DNA of 64,000 nt, taken from the NCBI GenBank assembly GCA_958299035.1, contig CATQJL010000316.1, forward strand, positions 29,205,441-29,269,440. Reading direction: 5' to 3'. A program made the position numbers and the translations under genes. The notes under the pieces are model-generated. The model saw only the letters and a program-made list of their open reading frames with translations, did not search any database and was not told where the DNA came from. Positions 13,053-25,473 of this stretch are shown piece after piece (the first letter of the stretch is position 1; each line of letters starts with the position of its first letter). This DNA comes from Cylicocyclus nassatus. Lineage: Eukaryota > Nematoda > Chromadorea > Rhabditida > Strongylidae.

Positions 13053-14356
13053 TATGCGGCAGAGTACGCATGCCGCCACAGTTAAAATGTAGGGTCCTGC
13101 AGCGACTCTGCGTCTCTGCCTTGGTGGGGACTGTCGAATTTCAAATTGTGCGGCTTTGAAAAACGTATGCTCTCACGTTTTCGCGCCTTCTAATGTGAAG
13201 TTTCGGATTCAGCGTTGCGGATAACGCCCGGTAAGGGGATTTTTTGAAATCGAGTTTTTGCGCGGACACTGCCTTTAAGCAATGGAAAAAGCTACGCTTA
13301 TTTTTAGCCTAATTTCACCTAATTTTTCAATCCAACAAAAGCTCATAACTTCTCGTCCAGGAATGCCGCAAATAAGAAGGACAAATTTGGAATCAGCGCT
13401 TTATGTATTTCGAGATGGTATACATCCGATATTGATAGTCCACTTCGACTAACCATCCTTCTCTTGTGAGTCTAGAATATGAGTAACGGCAAGTTTAGAT
13501 AAATGCAGTGCAGAAATCTGTACGTTAATCTAAACGTTCTTTCTCACTGCGAAATGATGCAGATTCAGTGATAATCTTTTTTCAAGGCAATAAGCAGGTC
13601 AAGGACATGAGATATATATGTCCTTTTTTATTTCACTGGATTCGGTTAACCTAGTTAAGGAAGACTGTCGAAATTCTCCAGTATAAAATAGGCCGCAGAA
13701 ATAATACCGAGTCGCAGTGGAACAAGAAGATAAATGAAATGCTTGTAGCCCAGAATAGAGATTTACAAAGAGAACTGTTCTATGCAATTAGAGGTTGTGC
13801 ATGCGTAATAATTTGCCTATGAAAGCATCGAACTTTAACAAATACCACTAATCACGAACCAGATTTGAATTTATGTAAATTATTATAAAAGATATTGGTG
13901 GTTGAAAAAAAGACTGAACATGTAATTCGTGTGTTCTTAAGATTTACAAATTGGTTCAAGACATTTTGAAAAATGAAAAATTTAAGTTATCAAGAAGTAG
14001 GAGAAAGTTCCTCCTTGGCTGACTGCGATTAAGCAGGAAACAACATGCATGTGAAAAAGAAGTTGAAATCAAAAATGTTAAAGATTTGTAAACTTTTATT
14101 TGACTCTACACATTTACAACTCGTGATACACTTTGAAGTGTATTTGTAACACACCATACGTGCTGCAGTAGTAAATCTTACAAGAGATGCGATTGGGAGC
14201 TTTGACCACTCTTCCCCCCCCCCCTTACTTCCCCAGTTGAAGGTAGTTCAAGTGGGCTATCGACCCTCAAAAGTAAAGAACGAAGCTGCTTCTTAAGCAA
14301 AACGGAGGGGGGAAGGGTGGGAATCGTTGAAGGTCGATGGTCACTTTTAGGAACTT

Positions 14357-14368
14357 GTCTCACCTAAT
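14357..14368. repeat. Left target-site duplication of the LINE
   Basis: GTCTCACCTAAT, repeated exactly at 17682-17693. Unit 1 has a single copy of this sequence at about 2566. Confidence 0.9.
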
Positions 14369-14765
14369 CCCCCACAATGGTCGGTCGCCTCATCGTGGCG
14401 TGGGGGTGACACTGGGTGTCGAACTGCGATGCACAGCCGAGTGTATACTCTGGTAGGGCCTCCCAAGCTGTGAAGGAGTTCGACGTTTCTGGTTTCGGCC
14501 GGATGCCTGGCTAAGAACCGGCCACGCCAGATCCCCCGCCGTCTGGCTTCTTTTGGTAGCTAGGCGGTTTCTCCCCGCTCCAAGCCCGGGGTCAGCGATC
14601 GCCTTGTGGAAATCAAGAGTAGGCCTAGTAAGCCACCTCTTGTAGGGGAAAATTCAAATTACTCCTCCAGTTAGAAGATTAGAAAGAAACCCTGCACATC
14701 GTATCCCGCCTACGGCGCCGAGTGGTAGCAAGAACGATGTCAGGGTACTCAGGGCGCCTTTCGGA

Positions 14766-15686
14766 TTGGACAAAAACGACACGTCTGCCCGGACGACACG
14801 CCATGGAGACTGCCTTATGCTCTGCACCTACAACGCCAGGACAGTCTCCACAAACGCCGACTTCCACGCTCTTCTCTTCTGCAGAGCACATCAACTACCA
14901 CATCATCGTTCTGCAGGAAACGAAGTCCAGGAAGAAGGACGTGCGACAGATGAGTGATGGGACCCTCATCATTCGTGGTGAAAAGGTTCCATCACGAAAC
15001 GCGGGAGGCGTCGGCTTTGTCATCCATCCATCTATCATCTATCTTGTTGATTCGCATGAGATCCTATCACCTCGACTAGGCATCCTACGACTACGCCCTC
15101 CACGTCAGAAGACCATCAGCATCATCAACTGCTACTCGTCAACATCAGCAGCTGACGCTCAGAACGAGATGCTTTCTAAGAAGACGTGGAGGAGGTCGTC
15201 CGCAACGAAAAGTCCTTCTACAAGTATGTTGTGGGCGACTTGAATGCGAAAATCGGGATGCCACTAGAAAAGAAATATAGGATCGGGAAGTTTGGATATG
15301 GGCTCCGAAACGAAAACGGCAACCGTCTCGTTGGGCTTCTCTCCGCCGCACGACTCTTCCATGGAAACTCCATCTTCATGAAGAAAGAACATCGCCGGTG
15401 GACTTGGGAATCGGCCAACGGAACGACTCATGCTGAGATCGACCACATTCTCACCAACCGAAGGTGGAGCTTGCACGATGTCTCAGTAGTTCCATCCTTC
15501 TGCAGTGGCTCCGATCACCGCCCCCTTCGAGCGAAGATACGACTCAGCCGAAGGCTGGAAAAGAAAGTCTGTCACAGTGCCGCCAGAAGGAAGGAAGTCG
15601 TTTATGACGGTAACAGGCTGAAGCTCATATCAAGATTGACTGGCCCATCGAGGAGGACCCAACGTACGATTACGACCGACTTCTGA
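14766..15686 (+). pseudogene. RTE endonuclease domain, frameshifted
   Basis: Encodes the apurinic/apyrimidinic-type endonuclease that nicks the target for reverse transcription. It reads in at least three frames: [10 protein letters not shown] (catalytic Asn region) near 14820; [11 protein letters not shown] (catalytic Glu) near 14910 in another frame; then GDLNAKIG near 15235 and SDHRP near 15510 in a third. All expected active-site motifs are visible, so decay is by indels and not by loss of catalytic residues. Apparent frame breaks could include assembly errors, since the flanking target duplication is perfect. Confidence 0.85.
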
Positions 15687-16063
15687 AAGGTTTGCGAGAC
15701 TGCGGAGAATGTGCCTCAGTGACTTCTGAGAAGAACTTGAACGTATTTCGAAGACCACCAAGGAATTGCTCGAAAGAAGAACATTTCTGAGGCAGGATCC
15801 AAATGCAACCCATCTCGAGCGACGATAGCTAACGCAGTTGCAGAACAGCTTCGCAGGAGGATCTCAGGAAGTACAGGCAAGCCAAGATACTGGAAGCAGC
15901 CGAAGGAAGACGAAGTCTTAAGAAATGCCGAAGAGACCTCTGTGAATATCACGTACCGCTGGCCGCACTATTGAACGAATACGGGACTCCGACTTCTTCC
16001 CGATACAAGATGGAATCTATCGCGAAGAACTTCTAAGTCAACCTCTTCCGCTCATCAACACGC

Positions 16064-17072
16064 GTGCCTATGCCCGTTATTCCCACTGGAGAAGTACCAC
16101 CACGAATTCTACCTGCTGAAGTGCGCACGGCGATTCAGACCATGAAGACATCCACGGCTCCAGGACCAGACCATCTTTGTCGAATTTCTGCGAGCCGGAG
16201 AACAACGTCTACACGAGATTCTCGCGTCGCACCTGACATCTTACCTTCAGAAGGAGAAGATTCCCGACCAGTGGAGAACGTCAAGAATCGTCCTTCTTTT
16301 TAAGAAGGGTGAACGGGAGCATCTTCGAAGCTATCGTCCAATATGCCTGCTGAGTGTGCTGTACAAGCTTTTCACGAAGATTATCCTCGCTCGCATATCA
16401 AGGACACTGGATGAAGCCCCACCCCAAAAACAAGCTGGATTTCGCAAAGGATTCAGCTGCATGGACCACATCCAGACCGTTTTGAGGCTCATAGAAGTCT
16501 GCCGGGAGTACCGACTGCCTCTCGTCCTAACCTTCGTCGACTACGAGAAAGCCTTCGACAGCGTCGAAACCAACGCCATCTTGTCAGCGCTAGTCGATCA
16601 AGGAGTGGATCCAGCCTACGTGAGGACACTAGCCAACTGCTACAAGGACTGTACAACAACGATGCAGCTGTTCCATCGCCCCCTGACCATACCAATCTGG
16701 AAGGGGGTCCGACAAGGCAACACAATCTCGCCGAAGCTGTTCACCGCGGCCTTGCAGTGGGTGATGAAGTCACTGGACTGGGACGAGAGAAGCACACGAG
16801 TTGATGGGAGATTCCTGTCCAACCTTCGTTTTGCGGACGACATCGTTCTCTTCTCGAGCAGTATCACCGAAGCAGAGACGATGCTGAAGAAACTGAACGA
16901 AGTAGGGAGGAAGATCGGACTGCGAATAAATCGGAAGAAGACTCAGTTCATGAGGAACGCCCTTTGCGAAGATGCATTAATGGATTTGGAAGACACCCCT
17001 ATTATGGAGACGTCTTCTTACGTGTATCTCGGATGTTCTGAACATGGAGAACGACTCGAGGGAAGACCTTAA
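16064..17072 (+). pseudogene. RTE reverse transcriptase domain, frameshifted
   Basis: The start (PAEVRTAIQTMKTSTAPGPD) is in one frame. It then shifts to a longer open stretch covering the polymerase core: SYRPICLLSVLYK, the palm motif FVDYEKAFDSV, GVRQGNTISPKLF and the catalytic FADDIVLF box near 16830, ending with YVYLGC. These are the standard motifs of RTE/LINE polymerases. The frame is lost after 17060. Reverse-strand open frames over this region are shadows. Confidence 0.9.
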
Positions 17073-17651
17073 CAGGAGAAGAAGAGCAGCCTGGGCCGCC
17101 TTCGGGCCTCTGAAGGGCCACCGACCAACTGACGGACCCGTAGCTTCGTGCCCACCTGTTCGACTCAACCGTTCTCCCGGCACTCTGTTACGCAGCTGAG
17201 ACTTGGGCCGACACTGTAGCCACGTCGAAAGCTTTACGGACCACCCACAGAGCGCTCGAGCTCAGCCTTCCGAAGATGACCCGACGCAAGCAGCATCTAG
17301 TCGGACTTCGCAGCGGATATGAGAAGAATGTCCCTTCTTCGTGACCCAGCGGAAAACGTTGAAAGCCAAACACCGATGGGCCGGTCACATAAAGAAGAAC
17401 AGACGACAGATGGACACTAAGAACATCTGACTGGATTCCTTGCGAACCCAAACGTCCTCGAGGAAGACCACCGACGAGATGGGCAGACGTGTTCGTGGAA
17501 CGGATGGACCAGCTGAGAAATCAGCTGGTTACGACTTTCGCCCCTGGAACTCGTGGACGCAGCCACCGACGGCCAAGAAGATCGTGGATGTCTGAAGCGA
17601 GGGACAGGGAAAAATGGCAACTTCTGTGCTGGGGCCCGCACGTCACTTGAG
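17073..17651 (+). pseudogene. RTE C-terminal region, frameshifted
   Basis: Fragments typical of the RTE C-terminus: KHRWAGHIKK near 17370, then in a different frame KRPRGRPPTRWADVFV, EARDREKW and CWGPHVT ending at a TGA (17649-17651). At least two frame changes and one in-frame stop separate these from the polymerase core. Confidence 0.8.
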
Positions 17652-17681
17652 GACGGGCCATCTAAGTATCTAAGTAAGTAA

Positions 17682-17693
17682 GTCTCACCTAAT
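17682..17693. repeat. Right target-site duplication of the LINE
   Basis: An exact second copy of GTCTCACCTAAT, followed by ATACAGCAAGG, which continues the unit 1 sequence. Confidence 0.9.
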
Positions 17694-18503
17694 ACAGCAA
17701 GGCCATCATCGCATTGGACTTCATATACGGTCTCAAATCTCCCTACGATCTTGGAGAATGAGGCTTTTTGATACGGTGGTGACGATTAAAGATTTCCGCT
17801 CGGTGGAGGCAACAAGAATTTTTTGGATTGCTTTCCAAAATGTTTGCGGCTCTTTGACCCCGAAATTTCAGAGATAAGAAGGCATGGCGATGGCCATGAA
17901 CCAAAAATATTTACAGTTTGAGAAATTTGGGAACTCTTACACTAGGCTAATTAAAGTCGTTAAAACCAAACATGAAATTCGCGTATGACCGCGATGCTTC
18001 CTTTATGATTTATGCCCCTTAGACCGTAACAGCTGTTTTTGCGATGCCTTTTAAAATTGCAGTCACACCCTCTCAAAAGCTTTGTAAACTGCTAGAAAGT
18101 TGAGTGATGAAATCAGCGCACGTAAAATCCCTGGTTCACCATTTTTTTGGAATTTTTTGGAAACGCTTTTGAAACACGATTGATTCACAATGACGCTGTA
18201 AGTCAAAAGTTTTTACCATAATCCTACAGTATCTAAGAGAGACCGGTGGTCACTGTTAATCTAGAGTCAGTTAAGACACTGTTAATCTATGTAAGTTGAA
18301 GCCAGCTCTACAAAATGCTACCTTAAGGTAGATAAAAGACTCTTTGGGAAGAGAGATATTAAACAGTGATCAAACAGTGTATACACACTTTTGGGACACC
18401 CTGTATATTGTTGTGATCCTCATGACACGACCAGGAGCAGTGATAAGGTTGCGGGTGTTGAAAATCACTACACGACGAGATAAACTAGCACTTAAGTGGC
18501 GAT

Positions 18504-19829
18504 CCTCTGCGCAAGATTTGAGCGCAGTTTACTGTTTTTTTTATCGAACTCCAAGAGCTTTCTTGAACTTTTAACACACTCGTAGTCTATAAAAAGAGTA
18601 AATGACAATTGTCGCTTTAAATCCCAGAGAATCCTTCGAACAAAAACCTATTTTTACGAAAAGGCTACAAAAACACAATTTTTTTGTTTTCTGAGCTTTT
18701 TTTGAAACAAATATCACTCAATATACTTGCCTCATTCACGCTCATCTATATATAATAGTTATGTTATAAAATCCAGGGCTTTGCCCCCGAATGACTTCTG
18801 CTCCTTTCTCCAAGTGAATGTTGTGTTCTATCATGACGCTCAAAGTAAAGATTACCAAAGTACATGGCTCTATGTATCAAAGGTATGGTCGCAGTAAAAC
18901 AAGGGAGGCTGCCAAAAATAAATGTGCTGTGCTGTAATGGGTTAGAGAATTGTCACCAGATCCCCAAAAGCGCGATGGTCCCAACGCTTTGCAGCGGGGA
19001 TATAGCGTTGAGTATCAAAGGACATATTACGTATTCTCTCATCGAAGTCATCGAATGTGCTCATCTTTGAAAGGTGGATAGAGATAGAGTTACGCTCTAT
19101 ATGTACGTATGCAACTTATCACAAAAAATTCCTTATTTAGAAAAAACAGTGGGCCAAAACATGGCCCACTGCTTTTAAAGTGAGAATCTGCGCCAAATGC
19201 ACTTTTTCGACTAATCAAGTTTAACACGTTGACGACAGTGCCGCGCAATGGTGCGCGGCAGGCAGTCTGTCCCTGTGGACGACGCCGCGCAATGGTGCGC
19301 GGCGGCCTTAATTTCAATACTATCTGTCCAATCCTCTCAGTTTTTGTTCATATAATCAACATAGGCTCAGATATACTTCATATATTAGCTCCGCCCCTTT
19401 TGGCAAACTCCGCCCACTCCTATGCCTCCCACAAGAGCCATTTTTGTTCATAAAAAGCATGGATGAGGCCGTAAATGAACGCAAAGACCTCAAACAACTT
19501 TCAGCCAGGCCCGCGCACCTTCAGGCAAGCTCCGCCCCCTAAGTGGCAAGCTCCGCCCCCTGAGTGGCAAGCCACGCCTACTTTTCAAAAATGCCGGAAT
19601 TTGCACGAATTTATTGATTTTGGGCAATTTCCAGCATTTTTGAAAAGTGGGCGGGGCTTGCCAAAAGTGGGCGGAGCCGCCCCGCCCACCTGCATTTTTG
19701 TATCTCACGCATAGATGCATACAAACATACATGCAGCCAGCTGTGAAAGTGCCGGGAAACGGTTCGTCCACAGGGACAGACCTTCAAAAAATGGCTCGTC
19801 GTCAACGTGTTAATTCCGAAAACCAGGCA
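18504..19829. other. Unit 2-specific segment containing a TTAA MITE
   Basis: Unit 1 runs directly from the block ending near 3905 to the block starting at 3913; here 1.3 kb intervenes. It holds the element at 19221-19813 and about 700 bp with no assignable feature. An open frame at 18864-19070 is not convincing. Confidence 0.5.
19221..19813. mobile_element. piggyBac-type MITE
   Basis: TTAACACGTTGACGAC at the left and GTCGTCAACGTGTTAA at the right give TTAA target duplications plus an imperfect inverted repeat, a piggyBac-style end. Internally, AATGGTGCGCGGC and AAGCTCCGCCCCCT motifs repeat, and GGGCGG/CCGCCC arms flank a centre near 19600. No coding capacity. Confidence 0.65.
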
Positions 19830-20712
19830 TTGGCAAAACCTATCACCAGGACTCGACTTGAGTCGGTCTTCAAGATTTCATAAACGAAGTTCCCTTCGCT
19901 GCCAAAAATTACGAGGTTTCTTTCGACCCTTACCCTTACAACCCCTCCTCTCACCCTCCCACTGTCAGTGCATCGAATAACTCCACGTGCGCGAGAATTT
20001 TCCAGTTCAAGTATTCGTCGAGCCAATCCCTCTATAATGTTTTACCCAGCTACATGACAAATTGAGAAATCCAGCAAGACATTATGTTAAGAAGCTGAAC
20101 CAAAAATGAAAGTTTGAAAGGAACGAAGGCGGAAAAGTTGATTCTGAAGCGGAAATCCAATAACATTTCTGGAAAAGTCGGCAAAACGCGGTCGGTAGTG
20201 GAAAATTGATATCGTCTTCTTGCTCAGGGATGTCAAAGGTTCTTGGCTGGGAAATCGTCCATAGCGCGATAAAGTGTAGCCGCAAACTTCTTTCCGAAAG
20301 AGATATTTACGTTAACGAATTCTGGAAAAAATCACGCGTCTCCAAATTCTATATGCCGCAACTTGCTTCGGAAAAAGTATATTCTGAAACGATTTTATTA
20401 CCAATTTTCCTGTGCTTCGCAAAAGCTCACACTGGTTAAACTGTTTACATGCCTTACTCAGTCTCACATAATGATGGCATTCAAACTCACCGCGCAATGC
20501 TGACTAACGAATGAATCGTAGACAACTATTTTCAAGTCATCTACAGAGGCACTTGCTGAGCCTGATCCGAATCAACTCTATGTGAAATCATGACTTCGGG
20601 CTTGGGTAATGGCTTAGTTGGGACCGTACTTTTGACTGTACCTCGTCAAAAGTTCATCCTCCCCTCCCTCATTTTTGCCAGGGTACTACTCTGCCGCATA
20701 TCAGGAAATCAA

Positions 20713-21141
20713 ACAGGTAAAGGCCTCAAAAGCTGTGTCCAGGCAAAAACTCGATTTCTAGCAAATTCACTTACCTGAATTCTTCGCAAGCTGAAAGAAC
20801 TCAAAAATCACAATAGTGAGCGCAAAAAAGGCGAGAACATGTGTTTCCGAAGCCTTACATTTTGAATTGGGACGAGTCGAACCGATCCCGCCCGATACAG
20901 GTTGAGATGCCGAGCTGCGGACCCTACGCTTTAACTGTAGCGGCATTACTCTGCCGCATAGTAGGAAATTGAACAGATAAAGGGGCCCGCCCCAGAGCGT
21001 AAATTTTCTATCTTTCCGACCTAAGTTCGTGCTTTTGCTACGTTATGGGCGCCCTTGCGCGATGGTGTGTCCGAGGAGGCCCAATTTGGGATGGCACTGA
21101 AATCCCAACCCCCCCCCCCCCCCGCTTGTCCAGACACTTCT
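20713..21141. mobile_element. TTAA-family MITE in unit 2, uninterrupted
   Basis: Counterpart of 4752-5882 without the nested insertion. It starts TGTCCAGGCAAAAAC and ends GACACTTCTTTTGAAGC. It contains a poly-C tract near 21108-21123. Confidence 0.6.
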
Positions 21142-21689
21142 TTTGAAGCAATCGGCCAGTATGAAAACTGTCCGACCAAATTAAAATACAGTCTGTCCCA
21201 GTCAGCCTCAAGACTTCCTATATCAAACATCAGATGTGGCCCAAAACCATGGAAATTGGACGCATATCATGGCATCGATCATAAACCATGTACATTTGCT
21301 GTTGGTGGAATGTTTGATGCAAGTGCAAAATTACGAATCGATATAAAATTGAAGTTCTTTGGTGCTATTGACATTATATAATAATTAATTTATTCAAAGT
21401 ACTGTTCTACATGGGATATTTCAAACATGTCCCCGCAGTCAGAAAGATGGACGTTTTTGGTATAAAACAAGGACTATGTCGAACACGTGCAAAATTCGCA
21501 GATGCTATGGTTCATAGTAGCCATCTGTGCACACTTAGCAGCATATAAATTCATGAACGTGTGATCAAACTGCAAAAGCAAGTCCTAGTTTAGTAAGTTA
21601 CTCATTCTTTCATTGGCAAGATTTTTTGTAACCAAGAGCAATCTTCCCTTCTTCTCCATTTTTTCGAACCCCGATAACATTGAATTATA

Positions 21690-22386
21690 TTAGGTCGTCC
21701 TGAAAGTTCTTTCGCACCAATTTCAAAAATTTATGACTTCTGGTTTTTCCAACTGATTTGTATGGTTTTATTTTTACATGAAAGAGTAAGTCATGATCTT
21801 TACAATGACATCTTGGCTGCTTGTTAATGATCATTTGTTGCGGTAGGAGAAAATTATCCAAAATTCGAATTTTCTGTGGTCATAAAAAAAGGTCATAAAA
21901 CACTGAAACTTGCAATAAAAATCTGAGCAGCTGGTATTATAGGTTCTATTACCCGCTCTTTCTAACAGTGGAAAGTTTGTCCTGATTGAACATTTTTAAG
22001 AACTTATGATTTTTGAGCAAGCATTACAAAAAGGCAATTTTGATTTACTTCGCCATTTTTCTCGTATTCATAACTTTTGATAGAGACGTTTAATCAGCAC
22101 AATCTCTGCACAGTTTGAAAAAGCAGGTAATACTACCTATAATACCAACTGCACAGATTTTTATTGCAAGTTTCAGATTTTTTTATGACCTTACACAGAA
22201 AATTCGGATTTGACTAATTTTCTTCTACTGCTCCTATCTATGCAACAGATGACCATTAATAAGCAGTCAAGATGTCATTGTAAAGAACATGACTTACTCT
22301 TTCATGTGAAAATAAAAGCAGACAAATCAGTTGAAAAAATCAGAAGTTATAAATTTCTGAAGTGCGAAAGATTCGGGACGACCTGA
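21690..22386. mobile_element. Mariner-like palindromic MITE, TTAGGTCGTCC ends
   Basis: The left end TTAGGTCGTCCTGAAAG and right end GATTCGGGACGACCTGA are flanked by TA. Unit 3 is continuous at this site (AATATATCTTTCC near 29910), giving a clean empty site. Interior arms are long inverted repeats: the AATTCGAATTTTCTGTG side pairs with CACAGAAAATTCGG. Same superfamily as 62882-63611. Confidence 0.85.
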
Positions 22387-23108
22387 TATCTTTCCTTTTA
22401 GGTGTGTGCAATAAAGGTACATTCAAATATAAAAAACCCTCAAAATTAGAATCCCTCGAACTAATGTTGATTTCCCCCCCCCACTGTAGGCTTCCGGCTA
22501 CACAAATGCTTAAACATATATCTAACGCCAGAAGCACGAAAATTGCCTCTGGTAGGTGGCCCAGTGGCCGCCTTTACCGATTTGACCTTTGGAACTTGGA
22601 AGGGGCTACTATACCGAAACTGGGCCAACTTTTTTCAAATTTTCTCTTCTCTACGCTCAATTTGTGACGTCGTTTTGGCAACCTTCTTGAGAATTATTAT
22701 TGTGTCCCTCAGCATTGGAGACTTACTGCTGATTTGTTTTTTACTAACCATCTAATGTAAAAGAGTTCTACTTATCCCTGTAACTTCGCAATAGGTTTGC
22801 AGAAGCAGGCGAACTATCAACGATCAAACCTGTGTACCATTTTAGGACACGCTAAAAACGAATACATTTGCAAACAACGCCGATGTAATTTTTTGTAGCT
22901 TCCTTCACAAATGCTGGTCATTTAGTGCGCTTTCTTCGTTAATCAAAATAATGCCAACCCATTTAGATCTTTGAACATAGTGGGTAAATTTCTATTATCT
23001 GAAGTCATCCAAGATCAACAAAAAAAACTCTATACCTTTGATGTTTCTATAGATCCCAACAATATACCCGTTTCAACCACAATAATTTGTTTTTTTTCAG
23101 TGAACAAC

Positions 23109-23554
23109 ATGCTCTGCAAGCTATTACTTTTTGCGCTTCTAGTATCCGTGTACGGGGACAAAAAGCGGCCCATTGTTAGCCCAGCAGTGGAAAGTGGTCT
23201 CATATCAGGTGGCGAGGCTGGTCCCGGTCTCAGTAATGTAGCGGAATCCCAAGTCTCGTTGGGGCTCGGTGCCCGACTACCACCAATGGCTCCTCTTTAT
23301 CCCGGACCAGCGAGCAACGGTCATCACGGACGACCGTATGTTTATGAGTGCTTCAAAAAATTGCAACAATGCGAAAGTGTTGAGGCTAACCTGAATACGC
23401 TGGTTAGAAGTTTACTTCAAAATCAACTGTTTGCTGCTAAAGTTTCGCTTTACAGTGCCTTGTTGATAGCTGGGTAGAAATCAACCAGGCTTGTAACGGT
23501 GATGACGCAATGGCGAGGACGAAGTACGCAGAATGCATATGTAGACTGCGTTAA
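23109..23554 (+). CDS. Secreted family copy 2, truncated by frameshift
   Basis: Exons 23109-23402 and 23456-23554 with a 53-nt phase-0 intron give 130 residues as read. The signal peptide is MLCKLLLFALLVSVYG and the acceptor ends 8 nt before the ATG. The middle is Gly/Pro/Ser-rich. In the last exon the first Cys is kept, the second is Ser (CLVDS against CQVGC in copy 3), and the frame ends early after AECICRLR. Comparison with copy 3 shows one extra base near 23542-23547. Without it the frame would continue to a TAA at 23601, next to an AATAAA. It could be a recent pseudogene, a truncated allele or a base-call error. Confidence 0.7.
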
Positions 23555-23937
23555 GTCGAATGGGGAACATATCGACATCGCATTGTGGCAAGCGCTTCTT
23601 TAATAAACCGTTGTTCGTGGTGTTAGTCATTTCTTAATAACAACTTCAGCCGCATTGTGGAAGTTGAGATCAATCATACCGTATTATAGTAACAACAAAC
23701 CAGTTCTAATGATGGACGCTTGTCTTTAGGCAGCATCATGTCACACCTATGTTATATGAAGTTTGATCAGGCAATTAGTTCCTTTAAGGACACAGCAAAT
23801 CCACATGTATCATATCGTAACAGTAGTGTACCTTACTTACAGAAATTTTGCCTTGGATCGCGGATTTTGAATTTATTGACTTAGCAATTTATGATCAGAG
23901 CTGCTTCTTACGACAGTGTAGAAAGAATGAGGCTATA

Positions 23938-25471
23938 CAGTGCTGGCCAAAATTATAGGTCCACTCTAAAAAACGCCATAACTCACTCTGTTGTGAATGA
24001 AATTTTCCAAAATTTGGTAGAGACGTGTGCTTACCAGCCTACTATCAATCTTCAAAACGGTTCTCGTTTTCGTTTGATTATTCAAGAAAAAATTAGAAAT
24101 TTAGAAAAAAGCAGGCTTGAAGGCTGGCCAAAATTATAGGTCCACCTGGAGTTTTTACTGATCAAAGCACTTCTTAGCTCTCGAATTTTTTTAGGTAGGC
24201 ACACATCCAAAAACGTTAAACAGCTGCATTGGTCAAGCTGTGACATACCTCCAAAAAGAACTGATTATCTGCTTTTTTGCCTTGAAGATGCACTCACATG
24301 TATTTCGCTCCACAAACCTGCGTTGAGTAAGAAATTCTGCAGTTTCTCAGCTGGATCGGAAGGGACGGAGTTTCATCTATCTTCTGGATGCTTTTTGACG
24401 TGAGCATTGAGGAAAAAATCCGACTTTTTGCTGCTGAAGCAAATCTGATATTGACAGTACTGCAATCCTGAGCTCAAATTTCTGCCTTCAAACTTCTTTT
24501 ACAATGTTCTCAGAAGCATTGAGTAGAGTAAAGGCATTGTTTCTATGAAGGGGAGTCCGTATACCATAGTTACAACTTTCTAGAGATCCTAGCATTCGAG
24601 TATAATTACTGAAATCACTCTGCAGAAACTGATTACGACAAGCACCAAAGCTACTTGTGGCTCCGAAAAATTTTCAGAAGAATCAAGCTGTATCCACTAT
24701 CTAGTAATTAATTGCTGTCAAAAATCTAAGTGGGGTAGAACTTGGAAAGCTATTTTGGATCGCGTAACACCATTATTACGTTGCACACCCAACTCATGCT
24801 TCGAAAAAGAAGCAAGGCAGCTTTGTGGACGCTTGCGAGTATGGCGAACAGCTTTATTCTTGTGTAAAAAAATGCTTCTACAATATCTTGAGGTTATAAT
24901 GACAATGCATAAAGGGTTTTAGTGCAAAAACTGAGGCTTACTCTGCCGATTAAGCCGATGTCAGATTTGCTTCAGCAGCAAAAAGTCGGATTTTTTCCTC
25001 AATGCTCACGTCAAAAAGCATCCAGAAGATAGATGAAACCCCGTTTCTTCCGATCCAGCTGAGAAACTGCAGAATTTCTTACTCAACGCAGGTTTGTGGA
25101 GCGAAATACATATAAGTGCATCTTCAAGGCAAAAAAGCAGATAATCAGTTCTTTTTGGAGGTATGATACAGCTTGACCAATGCAGCTGTTTAACGTTTTT
25201 GGATGTGTGCCTACCTAAAAAAATTCGGGAGCTAAGAAGTGCTTTGATCAGTAAAAACTCCAGGTGGACCTATAGTTTTGTCCAGCCTTCAAGCCTGCTT
25301 TTTTCAAAATTTCTAATTTTTTCTTGAATAATCAAACGAAAACGAGAACCGTTTTGAAGATTGATATTAGGCTGGTAAACACACGTCTCTACCAAATTTT
25401 GGAAAATTTCATTCACAACAGAGTGAGTTATGGCGTTTTTTAGAGTGGACCTATAATTTTGGCCAGCACTG
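23938..25471. mobile_element. Tc1-like element with long inverted arms, copy 2
   Basis: Same ends (CAGTGCTGGCCAAAATTATA) and TA flanks as 11477-13052. Left arm 23938-24450 is complementary to 24959-25471. The centre of about 510 bp is the same as in copy 1 but reversed relative to the flanks, as expected for insertion in the opposite direction. No transposase frame. Confidence 0.85.
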
Positions 25472-25473
25472 TA

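Larger units (their letters stand above)
11289..13278. mobile_element. TTAA-family MITE hosting a Tc1-like element
   Basis: The left end TTGAAGGCAATGTTCG and right end GCGGACACTGCCTTTAA match the family at 1528-1940. Internal segments 11293-11474 and 13055-13270 match that copy in reverse complement. The central 1.6 kb is the nested element at 11477-13052. Confidence 0.7.
14369..17681 (+). mobile_element. RTE-clade non-LTR retrotransposon, full span
   Basis: A 3313-bp insertion between two exact 12-bp copies of GTCTCACCTAAT. Unit 1 provides the empty site. The 5' leader (14369-14720) is GC-rich. The body encodes an AP-type endonuclease then reverse transcriptase in the order normal for RTE elements. 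The 3' end is a short TAAG-type simple repeat (17661-17681) instead of poly(A), which is characteristic of the clade. The reading frame is broken several times, so this copy is inactive. Confidence 0.92.
13725..23735 (+). repeat. Tandem locus duplication, unit 2
   Basis: Direct repeat of unit 1 (1315 onward) carrying its own insertions: RTE LINE (14369-17681), a segment at 18504-19829 and a MITE (21690-22386). It ends in the second secreted-protein gene. Downstream homology to unit 3 runs to about 23735, shared through GATGGACGCTTGT. Confidence 0.85.

Noticed and set aside
16489..16867. Reverse-strand open frames over the LINE polymerase
   Set aside because: They are antisense to clear reverse-transcriptase motifs on the plus strand and have no motif of their own.
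19475..19771. Pro/Ala-rich open frames on both strands
   Set aside because: They lie in the piggyBac-type MITE with repeated CTCCGCCCCC motifs; composition reflects the repeats.
23938..25471. Centre of the Tc1-like element inverted relative to the copy at 11477
   Set aside because: With long inverted arms, an element inserted in the opposite direction looks exactly like this; no internal inversion need be invoked.
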